Assembly (NCBI GenBank): GCA_025529335.1
Contig: JAMYHX010000313.1
Coordinates: 1-50,318 of the forward strand
DNA length: 50,318 nt
Source of the DNA: Rhizopus sp. PT2906
Lineage: Eukaryota > Mucoromycota > Mucoromycetes > Mucorales > Rhizopodaceae
Direction: 5' to 3'
Shown here: piece after piece, positions 20,967 through 31,423 of the stretch
Position numbering within the stretch: position 1 is the stretch's first letter
How the letters are laid out: each line of letters starts with the position of its first letter
Notes under the pieces: generated by a model
Database searches by the model: none
What the model was told of the DNA's origin: nothing
The model's input: the letters and a program-made list of their open reading frames with translations, nothing else
Position numbers and translations under genes: made by a program

Positions 20967-21005
<39 letters not shown>

Positions 21006-21017
21006 ATCTATTTTCAT
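20304..21017 (-). CDS. hypothetical acidic, disordered protein; start uncertain
   Basis: An open frame of 237 codons. The N-terminal poly-Phe is only the translation of a long homopolymer T run (20967-21003) and is unlikely to be protein. The real coding part probably begins after it, near 20960, behind an acceptor-like AAAAG or an upstream exon. The rest is acidic and low in structure: a DEDLEDDDIDVDTL block, then Ser/Thr-rich sequence, and a short CINC pair. I do not recognise it. It may be a fragment of a gene whose other exons I could not place. Confidence 0.35.
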
Positions 21018-21176
21018 AAGAAATGAAGGACATGTCGTTCTCTCTACTGCAAATTGCTGCCAAACAAGATGAATTCTAAGAGAACGCTCTGACTTTGTTC
21101 TTCTCTTGTTAATAGGCCTATCTTTTGGTCCATAAATAGTTGCATCATGTTGAGCTGCTTTTCATGTTTATATCAT

Positions 21177-21187
21177 ATGATGTCATG
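21177..21187 (+). promoter_or_regulatory. CRE-like element ATGATGTCATG, upstream of the 21273 gene
   Basis: An 11-bp element containing TGATGTCA, a CRE/ATF half-palindrome bound by bZIP factors. It lies 85 bp upstream of the ATG and about 23 bp before a TATA box (TATATAAAA at 21210). The identical 11-mer is found at nearly the same distance before the LEA-like gene starting at 25895. Confidence 0.5.
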
Positions 21188-21272
21188 GTTATTTCAATAT
21201 TCATGCCTTTATATAAAACCCTGATCTTCGTAAACGTGGCACTGCGTGAATCCTTTTTTTTTCTCTCATATC

Positions 21273-21758
21273 ATGTTTTATTCTCGTGCAGCTCAATTCA
21301 TTAAACCAAGACGTGGCATTGTCCAAAGACGATTCTACGATACAGGAAATAGCCCTGACACTCCTCAAGGTAACAATGCTCTTATCGTAGGCGGTATGCT
21401 TGCTCTTCTTGGCGCCACCTACTTGTATTCAAAGAGTGCAAAGGGAGACCCAAACAAAGTTCTTGGTGATAAACCGACTGAGAAAGTAAAGGATAAAGCA
21501 AGCGGGGACAACGATGCCAGTGGAAGTCTATCGTACGAACTCAACAAAGGTGTCAGGAATGCGACCGATTTTATGCGAAGTGGTCGTTCCAATAAAGAAG
21601 AAAACCCTACGTCCGCAGGAGCTGCTACTACGGGCAGTGATGGTCCCAATAAGCATCAGAGTCAAACAGCTAGCAAGAGCACAGACGAAGTCACCAATGT
21701 CTCTGAAGAAGGCACTCCAAGAAATGACAAGGTGTCGACTATACCCGGTGCTAAATAA
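21273..21758 (+). CDS. mitochondrial single-TM protein with disordered hydrophilic tail (LEA-like partner)
   Basis: Single exon, 161 aa from ATG 21273; an upstream in-frame ATG at 21246 lies in the leader and would spoil the presequence. The N-terminus MFYSRAAQFIKPRRGIVQRR is an Arg-rich amphipathic presequence. ALIVGGMLALLGATYLYSKS follows, one membrane segment at about 45-63. The remainder is charged, Gly/Ser/Lys/Asp-rich and probably disordered. The layout (presequence, one TM, tyrosines, hydrophilic tail) matches the larger gene at 24283-25895, on the other side of AspRS. That gene carries the same promoter element. A role in the inner membrane or in stress protection is inferred; no catalytic motif is visible. 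Confidence 0.75.
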   Translation: MFYSRAAQFIKPRRGIVQRRFYDTGNSPDTPQGNNALIVGGMLALLGATYLYSKSAKGDPNKVLGDKPTEKVKDKASGDNDASGSLSYELNKGVRNATDFMRSGRSNKEENPTSAGAATTGSDGPNKHQSQTASKSTDEVTNVSEEGTPRNDKVSTIPGAK

Positions 21759-21836
21759 GGAAATAAAAATAGACGCCATGGTTTGTTTTTATGCATACAT
21801 GCCTTTTTATTATTGTACAATGCTATTCTATATGTA

Positions 21837-24201
21837 TTAATTCTGATCTTGAGCTAACTTGAGACCATATTCATTTAATTGAGCTGTTGTTACTTCAGAC
21901 GGACTATTCACTACATAGTCTTTACCACCTGCAGCCTTGGGGAACGCAATCACATCACGGATAGAAGAAGACTGACATAAGATTGCCATCAAACGATCAA
22001 AACCCAAGGCAATACCTCCGTGAGGCGGACACCCTCCACCGAGAGCATCAATCAAATGATCAAACCTTTGGTACTCATGTCTTTCTAACTGCAACACCTT
22101 TTCTAATATGAATGTCTGCATCACAGGGGAATGAATACGGATTGATCCACCTCCGATCTCCATACCATTCAAAACCAAGTCATAGTGCTGGCCACGTACT
22201 TTTTCAGGCTCTGTAGCCAGCAGGGGTATGTCTTCATCAAATGGTGCTGTGAAGGGATGATGCGTGGATTGCCAAGTACGGATACCAGCTTCGTCAGGCG
22301 TGAAAAGAGGGAAAGACTCTATCCACAAGAATTTGTATTTTTCGGGATCTAGCTGCAGTAAACCCTTATTTTGCAGCAGGTTGGACAAATAGAGACGAAT
22401 TCTGCCCATGGTCGTATTGCCACCCTAGATACAGATAAGATATATGGTATCATAAAAGAGTAAAACTTACATAAAGATAAGCAGGTCTCTTGTATGTTAC
22501 AACTAAATCGCCTTGCTGGATATCGAGCTTTTGATTTAATTCAGTTTCAATCGCGCCAATACGCTGCGAGTGGCGAAGTTGAGGGCATTTGGATGGCCAT
22601 GAATGAATATTGTTTTCATTGATCTTGACAAATGCAAAATTCTATTTGTCTTTCATTAGCAAAGCAATTATGTCTTTTTTTTCCTATTACCTTGTCTTCT
22701 GTAAGCTCCAATTCCTTTTGCATGGCCTTTAATTCACCACCTGTAAGCTTGGATCCTTGCTTAACTACCATACAATCGACAGAAGCATCACCAATAGCAT
22801 CCTTTACATATGATCCAATATCATTAATATGCATCGAGAATCGAACATCCGGCTTATCTGATCCATACTATAGACAAAGCTAAACATCAACTATAAAACA
22901 AAACAAAAAACAGAGCTTATTTCGCTTTACCTTGGACATTGCTTCATGATATGTCATGTGTGGGAAAGAGCTCTTTGTTAGTTTTATATTTAATGCTTTA
23001 TCCCAGATAGCTGTAACCATGCCTTCGATTATATTTTGAATATCCTTTGCTTTGACAAAGGACATTTCTAAATCAATCTTTTATAGAGTCAACACCACAT
23101 CTTATACTTCTTTAGCATTTACCTGTGTAAACTCTGGTTGTCTATCTGCTCTCAAGTCCTCATCTCTGAAACAACGAGCTATTTGAAAGTACCGATCAAA
23201 TCCAGCCGCCATCAGCATTTGTTTATGCTAATGAACAGAATCAATGAGGACTCAGATGTCTTTACTTTACCCTACCTGTTGTGGACTCTGAGGAAGCGCA
23301 TAAAAATTTCCCTTTTTTCTTGTAGGAACAATGAATTCTCTTGCGCCTTCAGGAGTTGATTTAAACAACATGGGCGTCTCTATCTCTGTAAATCCATTGT
23401 CAATCAAGTAATTTCGAACTGTATTGGCTGTTATCGATCTCAAGCGAATATTACGCTGAAGCTCTTCTCGACGAAGATCCAAGTAACGATAACGGAGTCT
23501 GACTTCCTCATTTGGCTATATCAAGGGTGAATACAATGCTTATTGATTTTATTGTTTTTTTTACCATTTGGGCTTGACTTGGCCAAAAGGGTAAAGAGGG
23601 TGAAGCAGGGTTTAAGCAGTAAAGCGTGTCGATTTCAACTTCAATTTCTCCTGTCTTTTGCTTTTTATTTGCCATACCCTCTGGACGCTTTCGGACAATG
23701 CCTTCAACACAAATGACACTTTCTGCAGACAAGGATTGGATTTGCGACTTGAGTTGTTGATTGCCGTTACGAAAGACAAGTTGTGCTGTTCCAGAATGAT
23801 CATACAAGGGGATAAAGATTAAATCTTGAGAAAGAGATCTATTTGGGGCAGTGTTCAGGGTATATGTATGTAAATGTCAAATAATATCTTTACCTTGTTG
23901 ATTGCGCCCAACCACACAATACTACTTTTTCTCCTTCATTGGATGCGCTCAAGTTACCACAATAATGAGTTCGACTAGGGTAATGACCTTTTGTTTTAAA
24001 TCGTTACTTTAGTGCAAGCGATCTTCAAGTTAGTTTCCTACCATGGTGACGTCTGTCGTCTTTATAGCCGTGCAAGTACTGTTCTTTTTGAACCGTCGTA
24101 AGAGAAAATGGTCTATAGGCAGTGGGTAGCCTCAGTCTAAGAGTGTGTCTAGTCAACAGTGGTCTACTGCTTAAAAATAAAACTCTACTCAGAGAATTCA
24201 T
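21837..24201 (-). CDS. mitochondrial aspartyl-tRNA synthetase
   Basis: Nine exons: 24201-24042, 23987-23894, 23838-23565, 23515-23276, 23227-23123, 23077-22931, 22867-22691, 22641-22471, 22424-21837, giving 651 aa. The presequence (MNSLSRVLFLSSRPLLTRHT) is followed by the OB anticodon-binding domain (HYCGNLSASNEGEKVVLCGW, then PLYDHSGTAQLVF). Class II motif 1 is in IRLRSITANTVRNYL, motif 2 in FQIARCFRDEDLRADRQPEF, and motif 3 in GGIALGFDRLMAIL. The GAD-like insertion between motifs 2 and 3 (about residues 300-420) is the bacterial-type feature. This is the organellar enzyme, charging tRNA-Asp in mitochondria. Its length suits the fungal and human mitochondrial enzymes. It ends 78 bp from the convergent gene at 21758. 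Confidence 0.95.
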
Positions 24202-24282
24202 TAAAGAAAAAAAAAAAAAGAGAAGGGATCGCGGTAGTAGAATAACATGATTTTATTTTATACAGACAATAAACTATTATAT

Positions 24283-25895
24283 TTACATATCAGAGCCACG
24301 AGCATGTTCGACAACAACTCTAGCAGGAACACGACCTAATGCATCTCGAGTAGGTCTCAATACACCTTCTTCTTCTTCAGCGAAATTTTCGCCACGGACA
24401 AAGTGTCCTTGCAAGCCAGTAGGACCTGTCTCATTTTTGCCAAACAGACGATCCACCTCACCTTTGGCGGTGCTTAAGCTATCCTGAACCTTGCGTTCTG
24501 CCCATTGAATATCTTGGCTAGCGGTATCCTTGACAGTAGACAGACTACTTTTGACTTGTTCTGTGCCTTTTTCGTACCAACTCTTGGCCTTGTGTTCGGC
24601 CTGGTCCTTCCATCGGTCGGCATTTTCAGAGACTTCTCGATGAAGACCGTTTATGCTGCCACTCAAACGGTTCTTTTGATAATTGTATTCGTCGCTAGCT
24701 TCACGCTTTAAGCGAGCACCTTCTTCCTGAGCAGAATCATATGCATTGTTGGCTTTAGCAGAGGCATGATCCCACACAGATTCAGCTTGGTTCTTGACAG
24801 AATTGGCATCAGCATAAGCTCTATCCTTTGTACGGTCCCAAGTAGCATTCGCATCCTGCTTAAGACGGTCCGATTCAGCAGAAGCCGCGTGCTTGGCGTC
24901 ACCCCAAGCGCCAGAGAGTCTTTGAGCATCACGATAAGCAGTGGAGGCTGTGTCTTCTTTAGCATCATTCAACTTGTCTTTTGCACTGTTCCAAGAAGCA
25001 TCGGCTTCCTTTTCTTTAGATGAACCAAAGAGGCTTGACCAGAAAGACTTCTTTTCTTCATTAGGAGAGTCGGTAATATTAGGCTTGCTTCGCCTTTCCC
25101 AAACACCCTTGATCTTGTCCGTATCCTTCTCGACAAGGTTGCTTGTATCATGAATTACGTCATTTGCATAAGCTTCCATACGTTCGTCCTTTTCTGTCTT
25201 GGTCTTGCCCGGATAAAGCTTTTCATCTACCATGGGGTTACCCGTGCTAGGGCGCCTTTCGTTTGAGCCCGTGACCCAGCTGCTGAAAGAACCCTTCTTG
25301 GTAGTGTCATCCTGAGCTTCTAAATTGGTCTTGGGTGCACCACTTGTTTGCTCGTTGTTACCGCTCAACAAGTTATTCCAAAAGGAGCTACCTTCGTTCT
25401 GTTCATTCACAGAGGCAGGCGTACGAGAGACTTGATCGTCTTTGTCCTTGTTTTCCCAAACACCTTTCACCTTGTCCGTGTCCTTTCCGACTAAGCGACT
25501 GGTGTCCTTGTTGGTATCCTTTGAGCCTTGTTCAAGCTTTGATTCCCAGTCTGGCTTGCTTTTATCAGATGAAACTTTTTCGGCAACCATAGGGTTATCT
25601 TGTGCTTTGTGATGGGTCGTAGTATCATTGACCGTGTTCTTTACTTTCTTCTTTAAATCTGAAGGAAGGTCTATCACTGTTATTGACATCATTCTTATAA
25701 ACAATCAATCAACTTACTGTCATCTTCATTTGTTTTCTTGTAGTAATAGTAACTACCAGCACCAAGAACTGCTAGACCAGCAAAGATAAGACCCTTGCTG
25801 TCATTTGCTCGTAAGTCATTTTTGGCAACGACATAGTTTCTTCTTTGCATAAAGCGTTGTTGTTTAATGGATCGAGTGAATAATTTTGAATACAT
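24283..25895 (-). CDS. mitochondrial LEA-like (group 3 type) repeat protein with one TM
   Basis: Two exons, 25895-25718 and 25676-24283, giving 523 aa. The N-terminus MYSKLFTRSIKQQRFMQRRN is a mitochondrial presequence; GLIFAGLAVLGAGSYYYYKK is one TM. The rest is almost wholly hydrophilic. Residues about 70-290 hold two related units, each with NPMV(A/D)EK, then DTS(R/N)LV.KDTDK(V/I)KGVWE, then SFW..L. The second half is a long Ala/Lys/Asp/Glu-rich helical array (for example AKHAASAESDRLKQDANATW, then AQEEGARLKREASDEYNYQK), with about 11-residue periodicity like group 3 LEA proteins. Such proteins protect membranes and enzymes during drying or freezing; this function is inferred. The tail (EEEEGVLRPTRDALGRVPAR) is not LEA-like. 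A TATA box (TATAAAA) lies at 25947-25953. Confidence 0.8.
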
Positions 25896-25984
25896 TTTTT
25901 TATTATATGAAAAGAAATCAGAAAGGATAAACCAAAGAAAGCTTCTTTTATACAAGAAATAGCATAATAGACAATTGATATAAT

Positions 25985-25995
25985 CATGACATCAT
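25985..25995 (-). promoter_or_regulatory. CRE-like element ATGATGTCATG, upstream of the LEA-like gene
   Basis: Reads ATGATGTCATG on the coding strand, 89 bp upstream of ATG 25895 and about 31 bp before its TATA box. It is identical in sequence and orientation to the element before the 21273 gene. Confidence 0.5.
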
Positions 25996-26069
25996 AAAGC
26001 ACAGTAAAACCCTTTGTTTTATATTTTCTATCGGGGATTCAAGAATAATGTCATGATTGCAGAATGCAT

Positions 26070-27790
26070 TTAAGCTTTTGGACTCCAATTAAGGAATCGA
26101 GTGAGAGGTGTTGTTGGAATCTCGAAAAATGAATAGCCTAAATGATCATATGAGACTTGATTCGAATGATATACTTTTTGTCTTACCTTTTCCTGCAATA
26201 AGGATATCAAGAAGAGGTTGGAATAGTTTTTCGTAATTCACGCTATCTACCAAACCAGGTTGTCCCTTTGACCAATCCTCTGTTTGTATTCCCCAATTAA
26301 GCATATCTTGTTTAGAAAAGATACAGGGAAACATGTCGAGAAGGGGACCAAAGATGTCAGGTTGACTTTCGGGAGCAACGTCCATGTCAGAGATCAAGTA
26401 ATAAATCGGGTAACGTCGTTCAACATTCTTGTGATAATCAACACAAGCATCCAACAATTCGCGTCTTTGAGCAGGATCAGTGATGGGGAAGGGGCGACCG
26501 TTGCCTAAAAATTCTGATAGCTTTGAGCGTTTGATGGGCATGGCTGCTGATACGGCTTGGTTAATGGGGATATCACCAAAGATCTCTAAGACGAGAGCAT
26601 CCATAAGATCCTTCTTGGCCTGTTTACTAAGCTCGTTCATGCTTTTGGGTGCATCCATGTCGCTTTGAGGCGCTTTGCCATCAACATCCAAGTGTTGGAT
26701 CGTACCAGCACGAGCATCCAAGGCAACAAGTTTAGCAAGGTTCAAGATCAATGTGCTATATTCAAATCGACCGCCAAGCGCGTTTACAATCTTATTGGCC
26801 TGCTCTGTCATCTTTTGCATCTGATCGGGAACATTAAAATGCGTCTTCATCATTGCCTTTCGTAAACTCATCTGGATTTCTGTAGGAGGTGTTGCATAGC
26901 GAGCAGCTGAACTCAATGCGCCAAACTGAATCACCTTGGCGTCAATGGCCCGGAGCTGGTCGTCATAAAGAACAAACTTGAAGGGCTCTTTGGGCTTTTC
27001 ATCATTTTGTTGTTTACTTAAAAAGTGGTTTTGTACCCAATGATACACAGATCCGTCGCTCTTTTTCTTGAGCGCTTCCATCGCAGGATCGACGTGCTCC
27101 CAATCGGTTCCGTTCTCCTTGAAAGTCATGACATCGACAACAGCTACATCCTCAGGTCGAACACTGCCTTCGGGTAAAGCGGATTCATGTACACCCCAGC
27201 CATGTCCTTGAGTGCGTTCGATGATGCGAACCCCGTAATCTTTCTTGATAGCTTCCAGATCCATAATACTCGACCATGGTATCTCTGTCCATTCATCTAT
27301 CGTTTCACAGGGTTCTAGCTCGGTTCTCCAGTTGCGTTGATTGCTACTGCAAAGACTTTGAAGTATCTTCTTGTCTTGAGCTTCGTATCGCTTAGCAAGG
27401 TCTTCGAATGGCATCCAAGGATATGATTTGTTAATTCTGAGCATGGGTGCAATGATCGTACGGTTTGTCTCTAGAGCAAGTCGTATACCGTTTCGGAAGC
27501 ACTCTTGTTGTTCAGGGAAATCGCTATTAGAATGGTCAGCTTGATAATCTAGAGTTGAACAGTACATGTGTGTGTGATTACCTATGTGGAAACCAAGACA
27601 AGTACTTTTCTTCGTTAGGATCAGCTTTTCTTGGTGGAGAAGAATTAGCAGATGGAGGCTGCTGTGGTGCATAAGGCGAGTTGATGGCAGGTGATGACGT
27701 TGGCTTGAGTCGAGGGAATACACTTATAGAAAAGAATGCAAAGAATGCTATAAACAAAATATAAAATAGTAGCCGTTGGGCCCTTATCAT
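26070..27790 (-). CDS. type II membrane protein, O-fucosyltransferase-like
   Basis: Three exons: 27790-27582, 27523-26187, 26137-26070, giving 537 aa. A short basic start (MIRAQR) and one hydrophobic segment (LLFYILFIAFFAFFSISVF) form a Golgi/ER signal anchor. A Pro/Ser stem follows, then YLSWFPHS, FPEQQECFRNGIRLALETNR and TIIAPMLRI. This opening (a W/Y-PH-S..Q...NG..LA...NRTI..P pattern) is typical of the GDP-fucose O-fucosyltransferase superfamily. The family call rests on that N-terminal block and the central topology; the GDP-binding Arg could not be assigned by eye. Luminal glycosylation is inferred. The third exon (68 nt) supplies the end FFEIPTTPLTRFLNWSPKA. Confidence 0.65.
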
Positions 27791-28271
27791 TTTATATATT
27801 TATATGTGTGTTTAATGATAAAGGGTTGGAGAACAAGAAAGAAAGAAAAGGGGGGGAGAACCAAAAAAAAGACCTTAATGAGTCGGTGTCTGTAAATAAA
27901 AACGATGACAATCATCCTTGATTGGCTCATTTGAATTAGGCTGAGAGAAATGAAAAGTAAATCTTTATTCATAAAACACGGACTACTGGCTCACCAGTAC
28001 TCCTTTATAAAAAAGATCTTTATTCATGGTCTAAGGTACACTATTCAGAAATCATTTCCACATTAATAGAAAATAATAGCTTCATACAACAAATGATAAT
28101 AAAAGATAGCCCACAAGATGTAAAAGAAATGATTAGTATTTCAGTTATTAAATTGATATTAAACACTTGTGTTATAAAGAAGAGGATTTATAAGAAAAAA
28201 AGAAAAGCAAGAAAAGTGAGTAAAATTATAAAGGAGATTATGAATATCTTACCCGAAGTGCATCAAGGGTT
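27791..28271. other. intergenic
   Basis: AT-rich, with a G-run in the leader of the glycosyltransferase-like gene. The plus frame at 28093-28284 is Lys-rich and not believed to be a gene. Confidence 0.4.
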
Positions 28272-28291
28272 GGGCCAGCGATAACTGGCCC
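28272..28291. repeat. short perfect hairpin
   Basis: GGGCCAG-CGATAA-CTGGCCC: 7-bp GC-rich perfect arms with a 6-nt loop, striking in AT-rich DNA. It lies 50 bp from the larger inverted repeat at 28341. Confidence 0.6.
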
Positions 28292-28340
28292 GGAAAGAGC
28301 AAAAGGAGAGTATAATAGAAAGTTGGCGGGACAAAGCTGG

Positions 28341-28437
28341 TAAGAACCAGGCTATTCCCTAGTTAGCACCGGTACTGGCTCGATTATAATCTATAATACT
28401 ACATACTTTAGGGCTAGCTAGGGAATAGCTGATCTTA
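28341..28437. repeat. 97-bp inverted repeat (MITE-like or structured RNA)
   Basis: The arms are about 25-27 nt: left TAAGAACCAGGCTATTCCCT then AGTTAGC. The right arm, reverse-complemented, reads TAAGATCAGCTATTCCCTAG then CTAGC. A loop of about 45 nt separates them. The element could be a miniature transposon without its own enzyme or the template of a stem-loop RNA. Confidence 0.5.
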
Positions 28438-28743
28438 CTTTTTGGTCCAAAGAAGAAAAGAAAAGAAAGCCAAAGTCAAAGAGTATTTATGTTGAATTTC
28501 CTTACAACTTTTCAGTTGTATGTTATTTATGAAATGTTGATCACATTACAAGTGTTTCCTCTTTTTATATCTCTCAAAAGTACAAAGTCAGTTAAGTATT
28601 ATTATACGCTTTTAAGTTGAAAAAAAAAAAGATTGATAATCAGCCAAAATGTAATTGCTATTGATTTTGAATTGTGTACCAATAATTTAATGTCTAAGGT
28701 ATAAATATACAAAATAAATAATATACAAAAAGCCCTTAAAAGC

Positions 28744-29805
28744 TTAGGCAAAGGTGGATTCAACGATGATGGCAGTAACACGATAAGGATCAACGTTGGA
28801 GGCAGGACGGCGATCTTCGAGATAACCCTTGCCTTCTTTACCGACGTGACGAGGAATACGAATAGAGGCACCACGATTGGCAACACCGTAACTGAATTGA
28901 TCAATATGACCAGTTTCGTGTCTACCAGTCAAGCGCTGATCATTATCTTCACCATAGACAGCGATATGCTCAGCATGACGCAAGCTCATCTTTTGAATAG
29001 CCTTTTCGATAGCAGCAATACCACCCTCTTGGCGCATTTCTTCAGTAGAGAAGTTGGTATGGCAACCAGCACCATTCCAATCGCCCTTGATAGGCTTGGG
29101 ATGAATAGAAACAACGAGACCAAAGTCTTCGGCAACACGTTCCAAGAGATAACGAGCAGCCCAGAGTTCATCGGCCATTGCGATACCTTCACAGGGGCCT
29201 ACTTGGAATTCGAATTGACCAGGAGCAACTTCAGCATTGATACCAGAGATATTGATACCAGCATAGAGACAAGCGCGGTAATGAGCTTCGATGATGTCAC
29301 GGCCAAAGATCTTACCAGCACCAACACCACAGTAGTACTTGCCTTGGGGTTCAGGGAAACCGTGCTTGGGCCAACCATAAGGCTTACCAGTCTCGGGATC
29401 AAAGAGCATATATTCCTGTTCCATACCGAACCATGGCTTGGATGCAGCATAAGTCTCCATCACCTTCTTACAATGGTGACGATGGTTGGTTGAATGAGGA
29501 GTGCCATCAGGGTTAAAGGTTTGGCAAATCACGAACTTGTTGTCGCCTCCACGGAAAGGATCAGTAAAGAGAGCAACGGGTTCGATCAAGATATCAGAGT
29601 CGTGACCTTCGGCTTGACCAGTGGAAGAACCATCAAAGTTCCATTCGGGCAATTCGCTAGGGCTTTGAGGAACAAAGTCGACGGTTCTTGTCTTGCTTCT
29701 TAAACCATTGTTAGCGTCGATCCAGACGTATTCGACTTGAACCTTGTTTCTTTGGTCAAGAGAAAGATATTTTTGAAGAAGTGTGGTATTAGATACGACA
29801 GCCAT
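28744..29805 (-). CDS. glutamine synthetase (eukaryotic GSII)
   Basis: Single exon, 353 aa, full family length. It joins ammonia to glutamate with ATP and is the main entry for nitrogen assimilation in the cytosol. Motifs: beta-grasp segment with the signature EWNFDGSSTGQAEGHDSD, the catalytic glutamates in FGMEQEYMLFD, then AEVAPGQFEFQVGP. The ATP-binding histidine block IHPKPIKGDWNGAGCHTNFS and the end NRGASIRIPR, then DRRPASNVDPY, also match. It is intronless, unlike its neighbours, as often seen for highly expressed fungal genes. A TATA box (TATAAAAGG on the coding strand) sits at 29854-29862, about 50 bp upstream. The leader is CAACAAAGAGAGGC-rich. Confidence 0.97.
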   Translation of the reverse strand: MAVVSNTTLLQKYLSLDQRNKVQVEYVWIDANNGLRSKTRTVDFVPQSPSELPEWNFDGSSTGQAEGHDSDILIEPVALFTDPFRGGDNKFVICQTFNPDGTPHSTNHRHHCKKVMETYAASKPWFGMEQEYMLFDPETGKPYGWPKHGFPEPQGKYYCGVGAGKIFGRDIIEAHYRACLYAGINISGINAEVAPGQFEFQVGPCEGIAMADELWAARYLLERVAEDFGLVVSIHPKPIKGDWNGAGCHTNFSTEEMRQEGGIAAIEKAIQKMSLRHAEHIAVYGEDNDQRLTGRHETGHIDQFSYGVANRGASIRIPRHVGKEGKGYLEDRRPASNVDPYRVTAIIVESTFA

Positions 29806-29853
29806 TGTAAGTATTTAGGAATAAAGCCTCTCTTTGTTGCTTTTTGATGCCAT

Positions 29854-29862
29854 CCTTTTATA
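29854..29862 (-). promoter_or_regulatory. TATA box of glutamine synthetase
   Basis: TATAAAAGG on the minus strand, 49 bp upstream of the start codon at 29805. Confidence 0.55.
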
Positions 29863-30315
29863 TAAAAAAATTAAGGTTAAGTATCACCCTTTGATATTGA
29901 TAAGAAATATTTGTTAGTCACGATTTCTTTATATGGTAGAAATGATAGGGAAGAAAAAGAGATGAAGGATATATTAAAGTTCCTCGGAATGAAAAAGACA
30001 TAGAACCGAGGAAAGAAGGAGGGTTGGTTAAAGAAAAGGAGGGGGTAATAGGATAAGTTGCATGATACGTGGATTTAATGTTTAAAACTTACTATTATAT
30101 TTACTATCTGAACATCTCTCTCTCCCTCTTTCTCACATGAAAACCATATCATATCTTATCTCATTTTATTTCCCGACGGTTTACCCCGTATGAAATGAAG
30201 CTAATTGCTAAGTGGGTATAAAAGATCATGTGTGTACCAAAGGGTTGTCATGGTTTTGTAAGGAACAATGATGCTGAATATACCTTCAAAACCTTAGGGT
30301 ATATTTGATCTTTTT
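29863..30315. other. glutamine synthetase upstream region
   Basis: No coding frame. It contains a polypurine run (29945-30050) on the plus strand and, near 30113-30135, a CT-rich tract. GATA-type sites (GATAAG, TGATAA) are present at 29899-29905 and 30051-30057. They could mediate nitrogen control, but such short sites are frequent by chance. Confidence 0.3.
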
Positions 30316-31423
30316 TTATTCATAAAATACCCTTTTATTAGCATTTTTCTTTGCTTCAGTGTGTTCATAATAAAGAAACTTATTAACCAAGCCAATGGGT
30401 ATATCATGGAGTTCGGGTATCCAATCTGAAGGCTGATCTATACTTTTTTGATTTTCGAGTTTCATTATATTGGCATGTTCATCTATTATAGGTTACACGC
30501 AGCTTATCCATATGTCATCTATTTGATATTACCTGTAATACAATCAAACGAATCAAACGAAGGCGTATTCCACAAGTTAATCGTCATGTATGAAAAGAAT
30601 ATAAACCATACGAACGTCATTAGCCAGACTGGTATAGCCAATGCCCAGTATCTATCTATTGTTTAGTTTATCAGTTGTATTGTTCTTTTTTTTTTTTACC
30701 TATTAGGATAATATGTAATCCCTAGGCTATGCAAAATTGAATCAGGTACATAAGCCCAAATTAGGTAAACACCAAACACGACAAACGACGCCAAGTACAT
30801 GGCGAACCCGTAATATTCATATGCTGGTGTCTTGTTTGTAATAGCAACCGGCGGTGCTCTTTCTACATGTGGTATATTGTATGGAATCCTATATATCAAC
30901 CACAATCAGCTTACATCTTCTTTTTTCTTTTTGTAATTATTACTCTGAATAAGATCTTGGTCGATGTCCCTGTGTACCCTTTTTCACGCCTTGTTCTGTT
31001 GATGATAAAGTGCGCGAAACATCCGATGTCAACGAAAGCGCTGCTAATTTTTTCAAGCTGCGTACTTTATCTGCTGCTGCTAATTTACCATACTTTACAC
31101 TCAAGAAACTACTAAATGAATGCCGTCGCTTTTTGAGACTATAGATATATATTGAGTCTATTGAATACGCATATAGATATTATTTACATTTGTTTATGTA
31201 ATTGTTCTCTTGTGCTTGTAGTAGTTGTTGTAGTCGTCAATGACTTGATGTTTAATTGACTACTTCCTCGACGCATAGATAAATCTGGCATCTGCTGATT
31301 CTCTTTGGAAGGTTGAACCAAGTCAGGTAAGGACGTTGTTGATCTCGAGGTTGATAATTGTTGCTTTTGCTCAATAAGAAATCGCTTTGCTAATGACACA
31401 CTGTCATCTGATCTACTGCCCAT
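30316..31423 (-). CDS. PIG-P subunit of GPI-GlcNAc transferase, with long N-terminal extension
   Basis: Five exons: 31423-31188, 31138-30944, 30888-30700, 30651-30533, 30482-30316, giving 301 aa. The PIG-P core runs from about residue 165. It has EYYGFAMYLASFVVFGVYLI as TM1, WAYVPDSILHSLGITYYPNR as the conserved loop, and YWALAIPVWLMTFVWFIFF as TM2. The end is PSFDSFDCITG, then DWIPELHDIPIGLVNKFLY. PIG-P works with PIG-A in the first step of GPI-anchor synthesis at the ER. The first 160 residues are Ser/Thr/Lys-rich and disordered, while animal PIG-P is about 130-160 aa. The extension is supported by three phase-matched introns. Start: ATG at 31423, just after a T-run in the leader. Confidence 0.85.

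Noticed and set aside
24505..25023. plus ORFs of 68-85 codons
   Set aside because: Antisense shadows of the LEA-like gene.
28846..29493. 215-codon plus ORF
   Set aside because: Antisense shadow of glutamine synthetase, caused by its codon usage.
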